Source: Nereocystis luetkeana | Lineage: Eukaryota > Sar > Phaeophyceae > Laminariales > Laminariaceae | Assembly: GCA_031213475.1 (NCBI GenBank) | Contig: JARUPZ010000034.1 | Span: forward strand, 5,649,680-5,713,679 | DNA length: 64,000 nt | Reading direction: 5' to 3' | In this document: one piece after another, positions 34,746-46,815 of the stretch | Layout of the letters: each line of letters opens with the position of its first letter | How positions within the stretch are numbered: the first letter of the stretch is position 1 | Position numbers and translations under genes: made by a program | The notes under the pieces: generated by a model | The model's input: the letters and a program-made list of their open reading frames with translations, nothing else | The model's database searches: none | What the model was told of the DNA's origin: nothing

Positions 34746-35094
34746 CGCCATAGTATGCACAGCGTGTACGAGGATAAGGGTGCCACTTGCTGGAGCAACG
34801 ACCAGCCTACGGGACGGGCGTGTCACAGCAGCGCAGCAGTAGGTCTCTCGCGGATACAGAGGACGGCAGGGCGCAGCAACTCTTGCATTGGTTTGTGCGC
34901 CAGCGCTCACCTAAACGAAGCATCATACGGGGTGCCTGGTACGTAAAGCATATCGTGTACTACTGCTGTGCCTTGATTGCTGCGTGTATCACCGAAGTAC
35001 TGCGATCGCCATCCGTGTAAGCGCGCAACGTGCAGCACCTTCTAACTACTCGTATGTGCTTGGGACTTCGTGCACACGAAGGGGAAAGTGACGA

Positions 35095-35230
35095 AAAAAG
35101 AAAACATCGGACAGATAGATCATCTACAGATAGATCATCTAGATCCTAACCTGCTGTTATCAGATGTTGTACATAATATATATCGTACATATCCAACCCG
35201 AGAAACTGTCCTAGATCAAGCAGGTTATAC
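35095..35230 (+). mobile_element. TIR-D fragment
   Basis: ACATCGGACAGATAGATC, GATCATCTAGATCCTAACCTGC, then CATATCCAACCCGAGAAA. Only one end of the family is present. Confidence 0.5.
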
Positions 35231-35659
35231 GCCTTCCACCCGGCACCAACAGTTACATAATACCTCAAGTGTCGACAGAGTACCAGTTGTCAGTCAGAGA
35301 GAAAGGGTGTTCGCAGCTGGCGCTCACGTACAGTAACCTTCGCCAGAGAATGAGCCCCGAGCGTCTTGAAAAATAAAAAATGTTTGTGAGGCTGAACCCG
35401 CGTCTCATTCCCGAGGTCGAGGAATTATACCTCCGTCTGGCACTAATCAGGCTTACCCAGGCCGCGGGGTTGTATGGTTTATTCGTACGGCACCCCTAGA
35501 GAAACAGCGGTTTCGTGAGTGCCCCGACAAAAAGCTTGAGAACCCGTACGAAAATGCTATTTTGCGCGGTCTATTCATACGGTGCACCGTAGAGAAAAAG
35601 CGGCGTTGCTCTGTTTTTCCTACGGGAAGTGGGACCGCACAGTAACAAAAAAACTTTCA

Positions 35660-35935
35660 ACGGAAAACCGCGCCGAACCGCACCATAGGATGTATCCATA
35701 TATCACAGCACCGAACCGAACCCAAAAAACGCACTGAACTGCACCGTAGGATTCCTGATTTCTTTACCCCGCGCCGTAAGATTTACGATTTCTGAAAACC
35801 GCACCGAACCGCACCGTAGGATTTTTCGATCTCTAAAAAAAACGCACCGAACCGCACCGAACCGCCCCTTAGGATTTCCGATTCGTGAAAACCGCACCGA
35901 ACAGGATTTTCGATTAATGAAAACCGCACCGTGTA
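35660..35935. repeat. CCGCACCGAACCGCACCGTAG minisatellite
   Basis: About six units of 40-60 bp, each combining AACCGCACCGAACCGCACC with TAGGATTTTCGATTTCT. Confidence 0.85.
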
Positions 35936-36367
35936 CGGACGGAAAACCGTAAAGAATCCTGCAAAAAATTAAACACCCAAGGGTAAGCGTGGAGAGGGCT
36001 CAGGCCCGGGCGGGGTGAGGTCGGCGTCGTACCGCGGTGCCAAGCGGGGGAAGGGTGTACAATAAGAACCCTTCGCGGTCCCGAGAATACGACCGCAACA
36101 ATGAAAATATCGGTGATATCAGTCGTCCACGAGCAGCGTGAACACCCAGCAGCAGTACAGGTATAGAGGGTAGGATCATCTTGCGCCCGTGCCGTCACGC
36201 CTCCCTGTAATAGTGTGACTCCCGGACCCCCAATTTGTACAACATCCCCCCTGATCACGCAGTGGCCGTTGCTGTACAGCAGTAGAATAGGCGCCTCTCT
36301 TTTTATCGTCAAGTTTTCCTCTCTTGGACGTCCCAAGAGGGTAAAATATATATATATATATATATAT

Positions 36368-36475
36368 ATGACGGGGCACCATAGTAAATAGGACCAAATA
36401 TTGTTGGTAAAAATAGCGAAATGTATAGATTTTTGGATGTACCGTAGGCCCTATTTAACGTTGTCCCCCGTAATA
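36368..36475 (-). mobile_element. MITE-A copy next to a (TA)n tract
   Basis: GACGGGGCACCATAGTAAAT at the left, TTGTCCCCCGTAATAG at the right. A run of about eleven TA units (36347-36368) adjoins its left end. Confidence 0.8.
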
Positions 36476-36509
36476 GGGCAAACTGCAGTCAGTCCCGCAA
36501 TACGCGTAG

Positions 36510-36590
36510 TGCAGCCCCGTTTTGGGGGCACAATTTCCTTGGAAAATGAGTGGTTCGTCCCTCAAAACGGGACCGCAGTTTGGTCAAAAT
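36510..36590. mobile_element. MITE-B hairpin, diverged
   Basis: CAGCCCCGTTTTGGGGGCAC faces GTCCCTCAAAACGGGACCGC around an AT-rich loop. Confidence 0.65.
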
Positions 36591-37553
36591 CGTGGGCGTA
36601 CAACAAAGCGGGCACCGATGTGGGGGCGTCGCCGACATAAATTTTCCATTCGTACACAAAGTATCGGTCACGCCATGCAATAATCAGCACCTTGGGCTGC
36701 TGAGTCTGGGTTACTCTCTGCTGCTGCTGCTGCTCGCAGGAGTTGTGCAATGAGCCTTGAGGACACGATACATAACCAGAGGGTCAAACAAAAAATGGAA
36801 GGGCTCAGGTTCGGGTGGGATCAGGCGGGGGGTGGGACGAGGGAGCCAAGCGGGAGCAGGGTGGGGTGTGTGCATTTGTTGTTGCAATTGCCTGGTACCT
36901 GGTGTGTTTGTGTCCTTTCTTATGTACGTGCCCGTCGACTTCCAGCACACGCAAGTGTCCGTGCTCATCATCCTGCGGTAAAGAGATACCAGGTACCTCG
37001 TACAAGCTCTGTAGTCATAAAACTACGACAGAGGTTTGGGTGCACTGCTGCTGCCGTACAAGGTACAAGGTGGTGCACATCTTGAAAGTACCGCAGCAGG
37101 GCATCACACCGCTGCCTCGCGGTACGAAGCACTGCTGCTGTGAAGCCGTTCAGTTGTACAGCAGCAGTACAGCAGCAGGTTAGGTGTCGCCCGATATGCG
37201 GTCAACCAAGGATTTGATACCTGGTTGCGTGGTACCTGGTATGTGTGATAAGATTAACGATTGGCAAGGATGCACTTGTCGGTGGTATGGTCGATACGCA
37301 CGGAACACGCATGTGCTGAACGTGGTAGGAAGAAGGAATGTCGGAGGCAAAACCCTAGGGTGTGCTTGTGCGTATTCTCTACCAGCTATGCTTTGTGTGG
37401 GGTCCTTGTGATGAAGGCCATACAAGGCGTTTGGCCTGATATCCTTGCTTGCGCAGTGTACTACACAGTGTACGCATCAGAATTTGAAAATGGAGGGGCA
37501 AACACCAAAGACCATAGAGATGTTGCTGGAAAACAATGAGCGATACCAGTGAA

Positions 37554-37796
37554 CTACATGGTCCGCGACGATGCGGCCATGTTTATAGCAACGCCCACCT
37601 CTCGGCAATCCTTGATCCTCCCCTTGACGTATAGGTTCTCCGTTTCTTGCAGCCAGGTATGCCATTGCGCCACAGCAGCAGCAGTAGTTACCTCGCACTG
37701 CTGCAGTGCTATTCCAGCAGGGACAGAAGCAGGGAGATCGGAGGCAGTCCAACCATCTTCCCCTTCGGCGGTCTGTTTCGACAGCTCGGTTCCCAT
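37554..37796 (-). CDS. Small open reading frame, 80 codons, unknown
   Basis: ATG to TAG on the minus strand, without the low-complexity runs seen elsewhere. The residue mix is balanced (WTASDLPASVPAGIALQ, then AQWHTWLQETENLYVKG). An in-frame TAG lies just upstream of the ATG, so it is closed on that side. No domain is recognised. It could be a small gene, an exon or a transposon remnant. Confidence 0.3.
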   Translation of the reverse strand: MGTELSKQTAEGEDGWTASDLPASVPAGIALQQCEVTTAAAVAQWHTWLQETENLYVKGRIKDCREVGVAINMAASSRTM

Positions 37797-38307
37797 ATCG
37801 CACCGACACGGCTAGCGTGCACACGCTCCGCCACTGAGTACCCTAGGGCTGCACTGCTGCTGGCCGAGTTGGAAGTTCCCTCTCGTCATGAAGAGGAGCT
37901 CAATACAATAACGAGGCTTTACTCTGAAGGGAAAGCCATGCCGATTACGTTCGGCTCTGGGTGCCTCCCACGCACACGCACTCAGAGCCAAGCTGAGAGG
38001 TGTAGGCCCAGCTCGACCGACGCTGGCGTCCACAGATCGTTCACTTCCACGCGAGCTCCGGCCGTAGCTTGTCGATATTTCAGGCACACGAGTACACCCC
38101 CTCGACTTGTGCAAGCTTTTTGGAGGCACAAATTTGAAAAATTTGAAATTCAGCACTTCAAACGCCGAAAGACGAACAGAGGAGGCTCACGTACGGAAAG
38201 GAAGGCGAGCAGCCGAGGCAGCGAGCGCCGGATTGACGAGAGATATCTCGCGGATCGCGCAGCGTTCTCGGTTGATCCTGACCAATTCACGCAGGCGAGA
38301 AGACCTC

Positions 38308-38362
<55 letters not shown>

Positions 38363-38382
38363 ACAGCAGCAGCAGCAGCAGC
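38308..38382. repeat. (CAG)n repeat upstream of ESCO
   Basis: About eighteen GCA/CAG units, an AAA interruption, then six more. It lies about 410 bp upstream of the ESCO start, in possible 5' UTR or promoter sequence. Confidence 0.9.
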
Positions 38383-38789
38383 ATCAGGAATAGTAGGCAA
38401 CAACACGGCAACAGAGACAGCAAGAAGGTCGTGCGAAGAAAAAACGCTAAAACAGGCGTCCCACCTGCCTGAACACCTGTGGGAATAGTTTAGCTGAAAA
38501 GCCGTGGGGTCGTTTTTCGGCGGTACTTTTTCGGGGGTAGTGTTCCGGCAGTAGTTTTTCGGCAGTAGTTGTTCGGCGGCAGGTTTTCGGCTACAAGCCA
38601 TCACCCAAAGCACGGCGCGACAAGAGAGAGGGGGGGGAAGGCCTACCGCCGGGGTCGCCGCTTCGGCCAAGCAAGAGCTAGAAGAGGGCAGGGACTACTT
38701 CTGTAGACGGGGAGGCAAGGGAGGAAAAGGGGGGTGGCCGACGAGCGCCTTCGCCGACAACTGGCGTCGCCAGCAACAAGTGGGCCTCT

Positions 38790-39371
38790 ATGAAGACCTA
38801 CTCTAAACGGAACAGCCGCCCGATCTACCGCGCCTACGGTGCGGGTGGTGGCGGTGGCGGCGGCCAGCGGACAGCATCGACGACGACGGTAGCACCCTCC
38901 CCCGGCTCCGGACCGCCCTCCACGCCGCACAAGCACACCAACGCAGTCAGGAACACCAACGCCACCAACACCAACACCAACGACGCCAATACCACTACTG
39001 ACGGCAGCAACAAAAACAACAACAACCACACGGCCACCCACACCAACACCACCACCGCGATCACCACCACCCCCACCACCACCACCACAGCCACAACCAA
39101 AACCACCACCCCCACCGCCACCGCCACCACGACCACCTCCATCGCCTCCGCTTCGGGAGCATTGACACCCGCAACCGTGGCGAGCGTGTCGGAGGACAAG
39201 GGGGAGCGAGGACGGCAGGGGCGGCAGACCGCGGCGGCAGCGGTGGCGGCAATGTTCGCAGGGGGGCGCAGACACGCCTCCTTCGACTGTGTGCCTGTGT
39301 GTCCCCAGAGAAAAACTCCTTCGACGAGCTCCTCCATTGAGGCGTTCGGACTCGGCCGGCAAGAGGAAAAG
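38790..39371 (+). CDS. ESCO: ESCO exon 1 (tentative)
   Basis: ATG begins a basic MKTYSKRNSRPIYRAYG, then a Thr/Asn/Pro-rich tail. The donor GAAAAG|GTCAGC fits phase 0 with the next exon. Poorly conserved basic N-termini are usual in this family. Confidence 0.5.
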
Positions 39372-42300
39372 GTCAGCAACGGTTCCGTCAGCGGTGGTGG
39401 CGATGGTGGTGCCCATGGCGGTAGAGTTGGTGGTGGTAGGGGCAGTGGTGGTGAAGGTGGTGGGGTCAGGGTCGCGAAAGGTACGCTGCTGGGTGTACGC
39501 AGGCTGTGGGGTGGTGCTAGCGGAGGAGGCAGCGGCGAGGTGGGGGGGGGGGGCAGGGGTGACTTGTTCGGCAGCGGTCGCAAAAGAAGGTGGGTCGATT
39601 GGAGTGGGCGGGGGGCTGCCAGCCGCGTGTCGTTGTTTTTATATATCGCACCACATACCCACACATTGTTTGCGTGTCAGACGGAAGACAAGGATGTTTC
39701 ACGGGGCAGTGATACTCTCCCGACATTGTTTCTGCTGGATTTTCATCTGTATTTGAGTGGTTACACATGGAACATCAACGAGCGTGTGTGCTGTTCCACC
39801 AACGCCTGTTGTATCAAATATCAAGGTGTTGCTTTGTGTAACTCTGTAGTACACAGCGGATGCGAGTTTGTCATTTACACGGAGCCACGAAGTAGGGGGC
39901 CCTTTCGGGATGGCTGAAGCGACCGACCGACGGACCGACCGACCGACCGGGACCCGCCAACGCACACAAGTTGGCGACAATTACAATCATCCTGCTGCGC
40001 GAGTTCCTAGCGACATTTGATGTATCTCTGTGCACAAGTACTGCATTTCTGTTGATAGATGCTTCGCAGAACCCCCAGGGGAAACGAGCAGAATCACGAG
40101 TTACAGGACCTTCCTCATTTGTAGGTAAAGGTTGAACTGTCGACGCCCCCCCCCCCCCTCCAAAACGCCACCGTTGCACAGGAGGCAGGGTGCGACCAAG
40201 AATGGGGATGCCTATAGGACAGGCGCGCCAGCGGGCGGAGGAGGGAGGGGGAGGGGGGGACAGGAGCAGACGTTTCTCGACTTCGGCCAAAGTAGCCTTG
40301 GGAGACGGGTGAGTCTTTTTTTTTTCACCGCTTCGTTCATTGCAGATTTGTTTTCGTTTTTTTTCGAGCAAGAAAGACAACCGTAAAAACGTATTCTGTG
40401 CATGACAATCGGGGGTGGGTGGAGGGGAGGGCAGGGCAGGCTGTACTGTACTGTACTATACTGTGCTGCGTTACCTCAAATCTCTCTAGGTCCACCCATT
40501 CACCCGCCCGTCGGTTGGTCTATCCGTCGGTAGGTCCTCCCGCCCGTTGGTCTGCCGGTCTGGCTGTCACACGTCACATGCCGACTGCTGTGCATCTTTT
40601 TTAGGAGCAGTGCACGGAGCGTGTGCTGGAAGTTGTCGCTCTAGACCGCAGCGTGCGAACAATATAAACCCCTTCCTTTTAACAACAATAATTGTGATTA
40701 TTTTCTTTTTGGGGTGATTTATTTATTTCCCCGCACGAATCAGAGAGTTGTTTGTGTTTGTTTTTTCCGGCTTTGGACCCGTTTTTGGCGCTTCGGAGGA
40801 AAGAAACTGACCCGCGCTGCGATAGTGGTGGCACGTTTTTGGCCAAAATATGTCACTGGGACTGGCCGGGCTCTTTAAGCCAGTATCGTTGGAAGACCAT
40901 TATTAATTGTGCATTACAACATTTCTCGTGATATACCTACTCTATATATAGGCTTTGGGATTGTTCATCGGGTTGCACTTTTTGGATTTGTTTGCTCAAA
41001 ATCAGTTTTCGGGTGAGAGGTTTAAACCATTTTTTAACATGTCTTTCGCAAATATTGAAATTATGACGTACTCCCTCAGGTTATTGTTTTTGTTTTTCTC
41101 GCCCCCGTCTCTCTCTCGCTCCCTCTATTTTCCGCTGTGTATATTTCTCTCTATACACTTCGTATAATATGATCTCCCTCTTTTCGTGTTTGGTGTTTCG
41201 TCCTAGATCCTGTGCCCCCGCTGCAGCCTGTTATACGTCTGCGGGTCCAGCGAGGACGAGTCGCGGCACGCAGCCCTCTGTGCCAAGACCGCGAGGGGCG
41301 TCGAATTCGCCGGCTGGAAGCAAGTGAGAATGCCACCCCATCCCACCCCATCCCCCACCCCCCTCCCCACCTCCCTCCGCCCCATCCCTCGTGGCTCCTA
41401 AACTTCCACTGTTGCCTCTCCTACATATCACAGAATTAAACGCCGTTGCTCCCGCGGGAGAGAGTTAATATCCCCGTCTCACCCCCACCCCAACCCTACC
41501 CCCACCGGCACCCCCCGCTTCCCCGTTCCTCGTGGCTCCTGAAATTGACTGCTCCCTCTTATATCACAAGGAAAAACAAATGACGTTGCTCTCCCAGTGG
41601 AGAGTGAGCACGCCCCTACCACCCTCACCCCCCCCCCCCCCCCCCCCCCCTGGAAATAAGCACACCAGGAAACAAATCGATGAGTTCGAAGATGTCATCC
41701 ACGTGCAAGAAAGTCCGCCTTACAAGCGGTTATTTGTGGGATGAAGTTTACCCTTCACGCGACTCGCCCAACCCACCACGGCGCTTCGCGCTTGGGGCAA
41801 GCAAATGTGTGCCTGGTCGATGAAAAGTCGACATGATCTGTCCCGGCATTGTAGGGATGCGAGAGTCTATGGCCATACGACTACGACCATGCATGACATG
41901 AGCACCCACACCCCCACTTACCCCCCCCCCCATCCCCCCCCTTAGTAGGGGCAGCTCACCCTTCATGCGACTCGCCGGACAACTCACGGCGCTTCGCGCT
42001 TGGTGCAAGCAATGCCTACCTGGTCGGTGAAAACCCGACATGCTCCGTCCTGCTGTAGGGATGCGAGGATATATGGTCATACGACTACTGCCATGCATGA
42101 GATCGAGTGCATCTCTCCTATCGAGTGCACCCCACCCCCCCCCACACACCTCCCGCCCCCTTATCTCTCGTGGCTTCTACAATTGCGCTGACCTTTCTCT
42201 CTCGAATATTAAAACCTTGATGTTGCTCTCGCAGGAGAGAGTGAGGGCGCGGTTCGCCGACGACGACAGTAGAGTAGTCGAGATCAGGGGGGGCGATCCC

Positions 42301-45300
42301 GCGGCGCACCTCACCAAGCTCCGGGAGGTGGAGCGCCTGATGGATGTGGACATGGGCTTTGCCCCTGGGGCGAGGGGTGAAGCCGTCGGCAACCGCGTTC
42401 ACGGCGTTGGTATTGGCGGCGGTGGTAGCGGTAGTGTTGGCGGGTTATTTTCCGCGCAAATCGGCGGGAAGGGCGTTGACTCGGCGGCAGGGATGGCCAT
42501 GCCGGGGGGAAAGAATGGCCCGGCTTCTGCTTCTGCTGCTGCTGCTGCTACTGCTGCTGCTGCTGCTTCTGCTTCCATCGTCGCCGCTGGCTCTTCCACC
42601 GCTGTTGCCGCCACCGGCTCTGCCACTGTCGCTTCCACCACAGCCTTTACTGCGTTTCTGTACGTCCGAGACAAAAGGGTCCTGGGCTGTGTCGTCGCTC
42701 AACGCATCAGGAGCGCTCACAGGCTCTTACCAGAGAATACGTCCGCCAAGGGTGAGAAAACACCAGCCCCGGCGGCGACGACAACGAAAGCAATGGCACC
42801 GGCAGCGGTTTCGGTGGCAGCAGCGGCGGCGGCGGCGGCAAAGGAGGAGGGGATGGCTGCGGGTGCGGTCCCGGCCTGCGAAAAAATTATCTCCGGCGTT
42901 TCGTCGGTCTCGTGCGATTCAGGACTCGTCGGTGAAGGTAGCGCCCCCGTTCCCGGTGACGCTGCCACCGCTGCAGCTGCACCTATCGCCACTGCGAACG
43001 CTACTGCTAACGATGTCGCTATAGCCAACGTTAACGGTAATGCTGGCGCTGACGAGACCGACCGAGATTTCAAGGAAGCGGCGGCGGCGATAGTTGGGGA
43101 GGGGGGGGAAGGGGGGCGGGATGGTGGTGCAACCAGGGCGGCGGGGGGGGGAAAGAAGTTTCCCGCCGGTGATCGCGACTGCAAACCTCGGGAGGGGGGC
43201 AACGGTGGTAATGGTGGTTGTGGTGGTAATGACGGGGGGGGTGAGGGTACTGGTGGCGGTGGCGGTAGTCGTGGTGGTGATGGTGGTGGCGGTGGTGGTG
43301 GTGGTGGCAGTGGTGGTGGCGGTGGCGGTAGTCGTGGTGGTGATGGTAGTGGTGGTGGTGGTGGTGGTGGTGGTGGTTATGCAGTTGGTGGTGGGGGTAG
43401 GTGGGCTGGTGGTGGTACTGCCGCGGCGACGATACCCAGTCTTTGGAAAAACAAAGCAGTGGAGTCGCCACCGGTTTCGGCAGCGTCAGAGGCGGCGGTG
43501 AAGACAGAGGCAGAAGCAACACCGACGCAAGGCAACGCCAAGGTGCCCTGTGGATATCGAGTCGTTGTTCCTGCGCGAAGCGAAGCAACGGTGGCAGCCG
43601 CGGCGGGGGTGGCGGCGGCAGCAGCAGCGACGACTGCGGCAAGGGTGGAGGTCGGGGGAAGAGTCGGGGCGTTTGGGGTGGACGCAACGAGGGAACCGGC
43701 GCGCGCTGAACCGGCGAAGCGCGGGCGTGACGAGGAAGGGCCCGAACCCGTTCGCCCATCGCCGCCGCAGCGCAAGAAACCCAGACGGGGCACCCTCGCC
43801 AGCTTTTGGCCTCCCGGTAAGGCTCCCACCACTGCTGCTGCCGCCGCCACTGCGGTCGCTGCCGCCACAGCAACCGCTGCCGCGGGTGGTGGAGTGTCGA
43901 CGGTGATGGATGTCCGAGCACAGAAAGACGACGAGAAGGAGGAGGAGGCTCAGGAGAAGCAGGAGGAGGTGGGGGAGGAGAGTGGGACGGCTGCTGTGGA
44001 TAAGCCTTTGCCGTTTGTTGGCGAAAGCGGCAATGGCTTCGAAGACACGCGCGATCTGCGAAAAGGTCGGGGTGGTGTGGCCTTGGGGGATGGGGGCGGC
44101 CAAGTGGCAGGAGCCGGAGAAGAACCAGGCGGAGGAGGAGGAAGAGGGCGGCGAGTGGAAGAGGGCGGCGTCGACGTGAGGCGCAGCAGCAACGGTGGTA
44201 TCAGGGTTGTGGCGGCGGACCCACCCCGAGCCACGGAAAGCGAGGACGGCAGAAGGGGCGGCGGAGAAACGGTGCACGTGACGCGAGGCGGAGGCGCCCA
44301 CCAGCAGCGCGAAGAGAAAAGAAAAGAAGAACAAGCAAACGCTGCCGTTGATCCGCGGCGCTTAGGAGGCCGATCGCCGCCTGGATCGCCCTCTTCTCTC
44401 GCCGAGACTCAATCATCAGGACTACGCGCAAACGCGCGACCTTGGCCGCGACCGGCAGCAACATCGGCGGTGCCGACAGCGGCGTCTACAGTGGGGACGG
44501 CGGCAGCGGCAGCAGCGGCGAAGGCAGCAGCAGCGAAAGCCGAAGCGTGGGGGGCGCTTTTTTTCGGTTCGCGGTCGAGAGCTTCCCCCGGCGGTTCTGG
44601 CTTGGCGGCAAAGGTCGCGGTGACGGCGGTACCGACGGTGGCCGGGGAAGTGGCGGCTGCCGCGGCGCCGACGATGGCGAGTGAGAGCCTTGTGACTGTC
44701 GGTTCCGGTGGTGCCGAGACACGCGCTGATCGAGGCGAAGCGATTGCCAGTGGCGGCGACGGTAGCGCTGGCAGGAACGGTGACGGGGATGGTGACGGTG
44801 ACGAGAACGGTCACCGGAACGATGACCGGAACGGTGACGAGAACGGTGACCGGATTGGTGACGGGAACGGTGACGGGAACGGTGGCAGTGGCGGTGACGG
44901 TGGCGGTGACGTTGTTAGTGAAAATCACGGATTAAACGTTGAGGGCGAAATCCGCGACGCTTTCGAACGCGAGAGGGGTCGGGAGAGGGGAAAACCGAAC
45001 TCAGATGTCGGCGCGACCGGCGACAGCCGTGGCGGCGGTGGCGGCGGCAACGGCGGCGGCAGCGGCGGCAGCGGTGGCGGTGGTGGCAACAGCCTTAAAG
45101 CTAGCAACGCTGGAGATGGAAGCAGTGATAACGTTAGCCATTCCCGTAGTGAGGAAGGTGGCAAAGGAGGCTGCAACGGCGATCGTGGCGGAGGCGCCGG
45201 CGCCGGCGTAGACTGTAGCGGTCGCGGTGGCGGTGGCGGTCGAGATGACGGCGATGGCGACAATCACCACACGAGGAAGACGGACGACGTCGGGGAAGGG

Positions 45301-46776
45301 CCACCGCCGCCGCCGCCGCCGCCAGAAGGGGGTGGGGTCGCCAGGTCTCGCGCGGGGTCGGTGGACTCGAGCTCGTCTTCGGTGGTGCCCTCCCCCCCCG
45401 TGTCGCCGCCCCCGCCGCCGTTGCCGTCGTCGGCGTTAACATACGAGGAGGAAGAGACTCCCGCGTTGGTGGGGATACTGCAGGTGAGGTACATGACCGC
45501 GCGTAGGGGCGGGGGGCGCGGGGGGGTTGTACTCGATGTCATGCATGGCAGTAGTCGTATGACCATAGACCCTCGCATCCCTGCGATACCGGGACGAAGC
45601 ACGTCGGGTTTTCCCCGACCAGGCAGGTATTGCTTGCACCAAGCGCGAAGCCCCGTGAGGTGCTAAAGGACGCGTCGCATGAAGGGTGAGCTGCATCCTA
45701 CTGAGAACCCCTTGTGAGGCGGACTTGCACATGGACGACTGCTTCAATGAGCTAGTTTAATTTCCGGTGTGGCCACTTCCAGAGACAGCGTGATGCGATC
45801 ATTCCCCTTGTGGGGGGCAGAGTACTCATTTTTTGCTCGCCGTAGTCATTTGTCCATCGACCACGCATCCCTTTCGGGGCGGAGCACCGCTCCTACTCCT
45901 AGAAGATACTCCTAGAAGAGACACCTCCAACATGTAGGTGGGGGGAGTGGAGTAGGGGTAGGAGGGGGGGGGCTGGGAGAGGAGCTCCTCGGGTCTTGAA
46001 TGTGTTCTTCCCCGGGGGGTTGTGGATTCATTTTTCCGGGCTGCGTTCGTGTTTTTTGTTATTGTTTGTTCCGCTGCGCGGTTGAGTTGGCCGCCGCTGG
46101 TGTCTCTCACGTTTTATTTTTGGTATTTGGCGCGGTACGGTGCGAAACCAAGTCTACCAATACCACCACCATACAATACCGTACCGTACCGCACCTTACA
46201 TAACATACCGTACCGCACATTACCATACCATACCGTACCGCACCTTACCGTAACATACCGTACCGCACATTACCATACCATACCGTACCGCACATTACCA
46301 TACCATACCGTGTACCACGACCACACCGCCGGAGCGATCAACCAATGAACCTACCGATCTATTTATTTTATTTTGTCCCCGCTTCAGGTTTGGGTTCACG
46401 AGCAGAGCCGACGGCAGGGTGTCGCGACCAGGCTAGTCGACGCGGCGCGCGAAAAAATGATCTACGGCGTCTCGATTCGTCGGGAACAGGTCAGCGCAAA
46501 CAATCAGCAGAAAGGGAGGGGGGGGGGGGGGGGGGGGGGTGAACTCGCTGTCCGACAGGGCCGTAGTTAACGCAAAATACGAGAGAAGGGGTGGGTGGGG
46601 TGGGGGGGTTACCATGGTCATGCACGGCCGGAGTCGCATGATCATAGACCCTCGCATCCCTACGATGCCGGGACGGAGCACGTCGGGTTTTCAAGGAGGG
46701 GAGGAAGAGGGAGAATGCGTTTGGGGGGAGGGGAGGGGGGAAGAGGGGTGTGTGAAGATTCTGAAGGAAAATCGTT

Positions 46777-46815
<39 letters not shown>

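Noticed and set aside
43070..45442. Long minus-strand and other-frame ORFs opposite ESCO exon 4
   Set aside because: The GC-rich triplet sequence keeps several frames open on both strands; only the plus frame joins conserved ESCO blocks.
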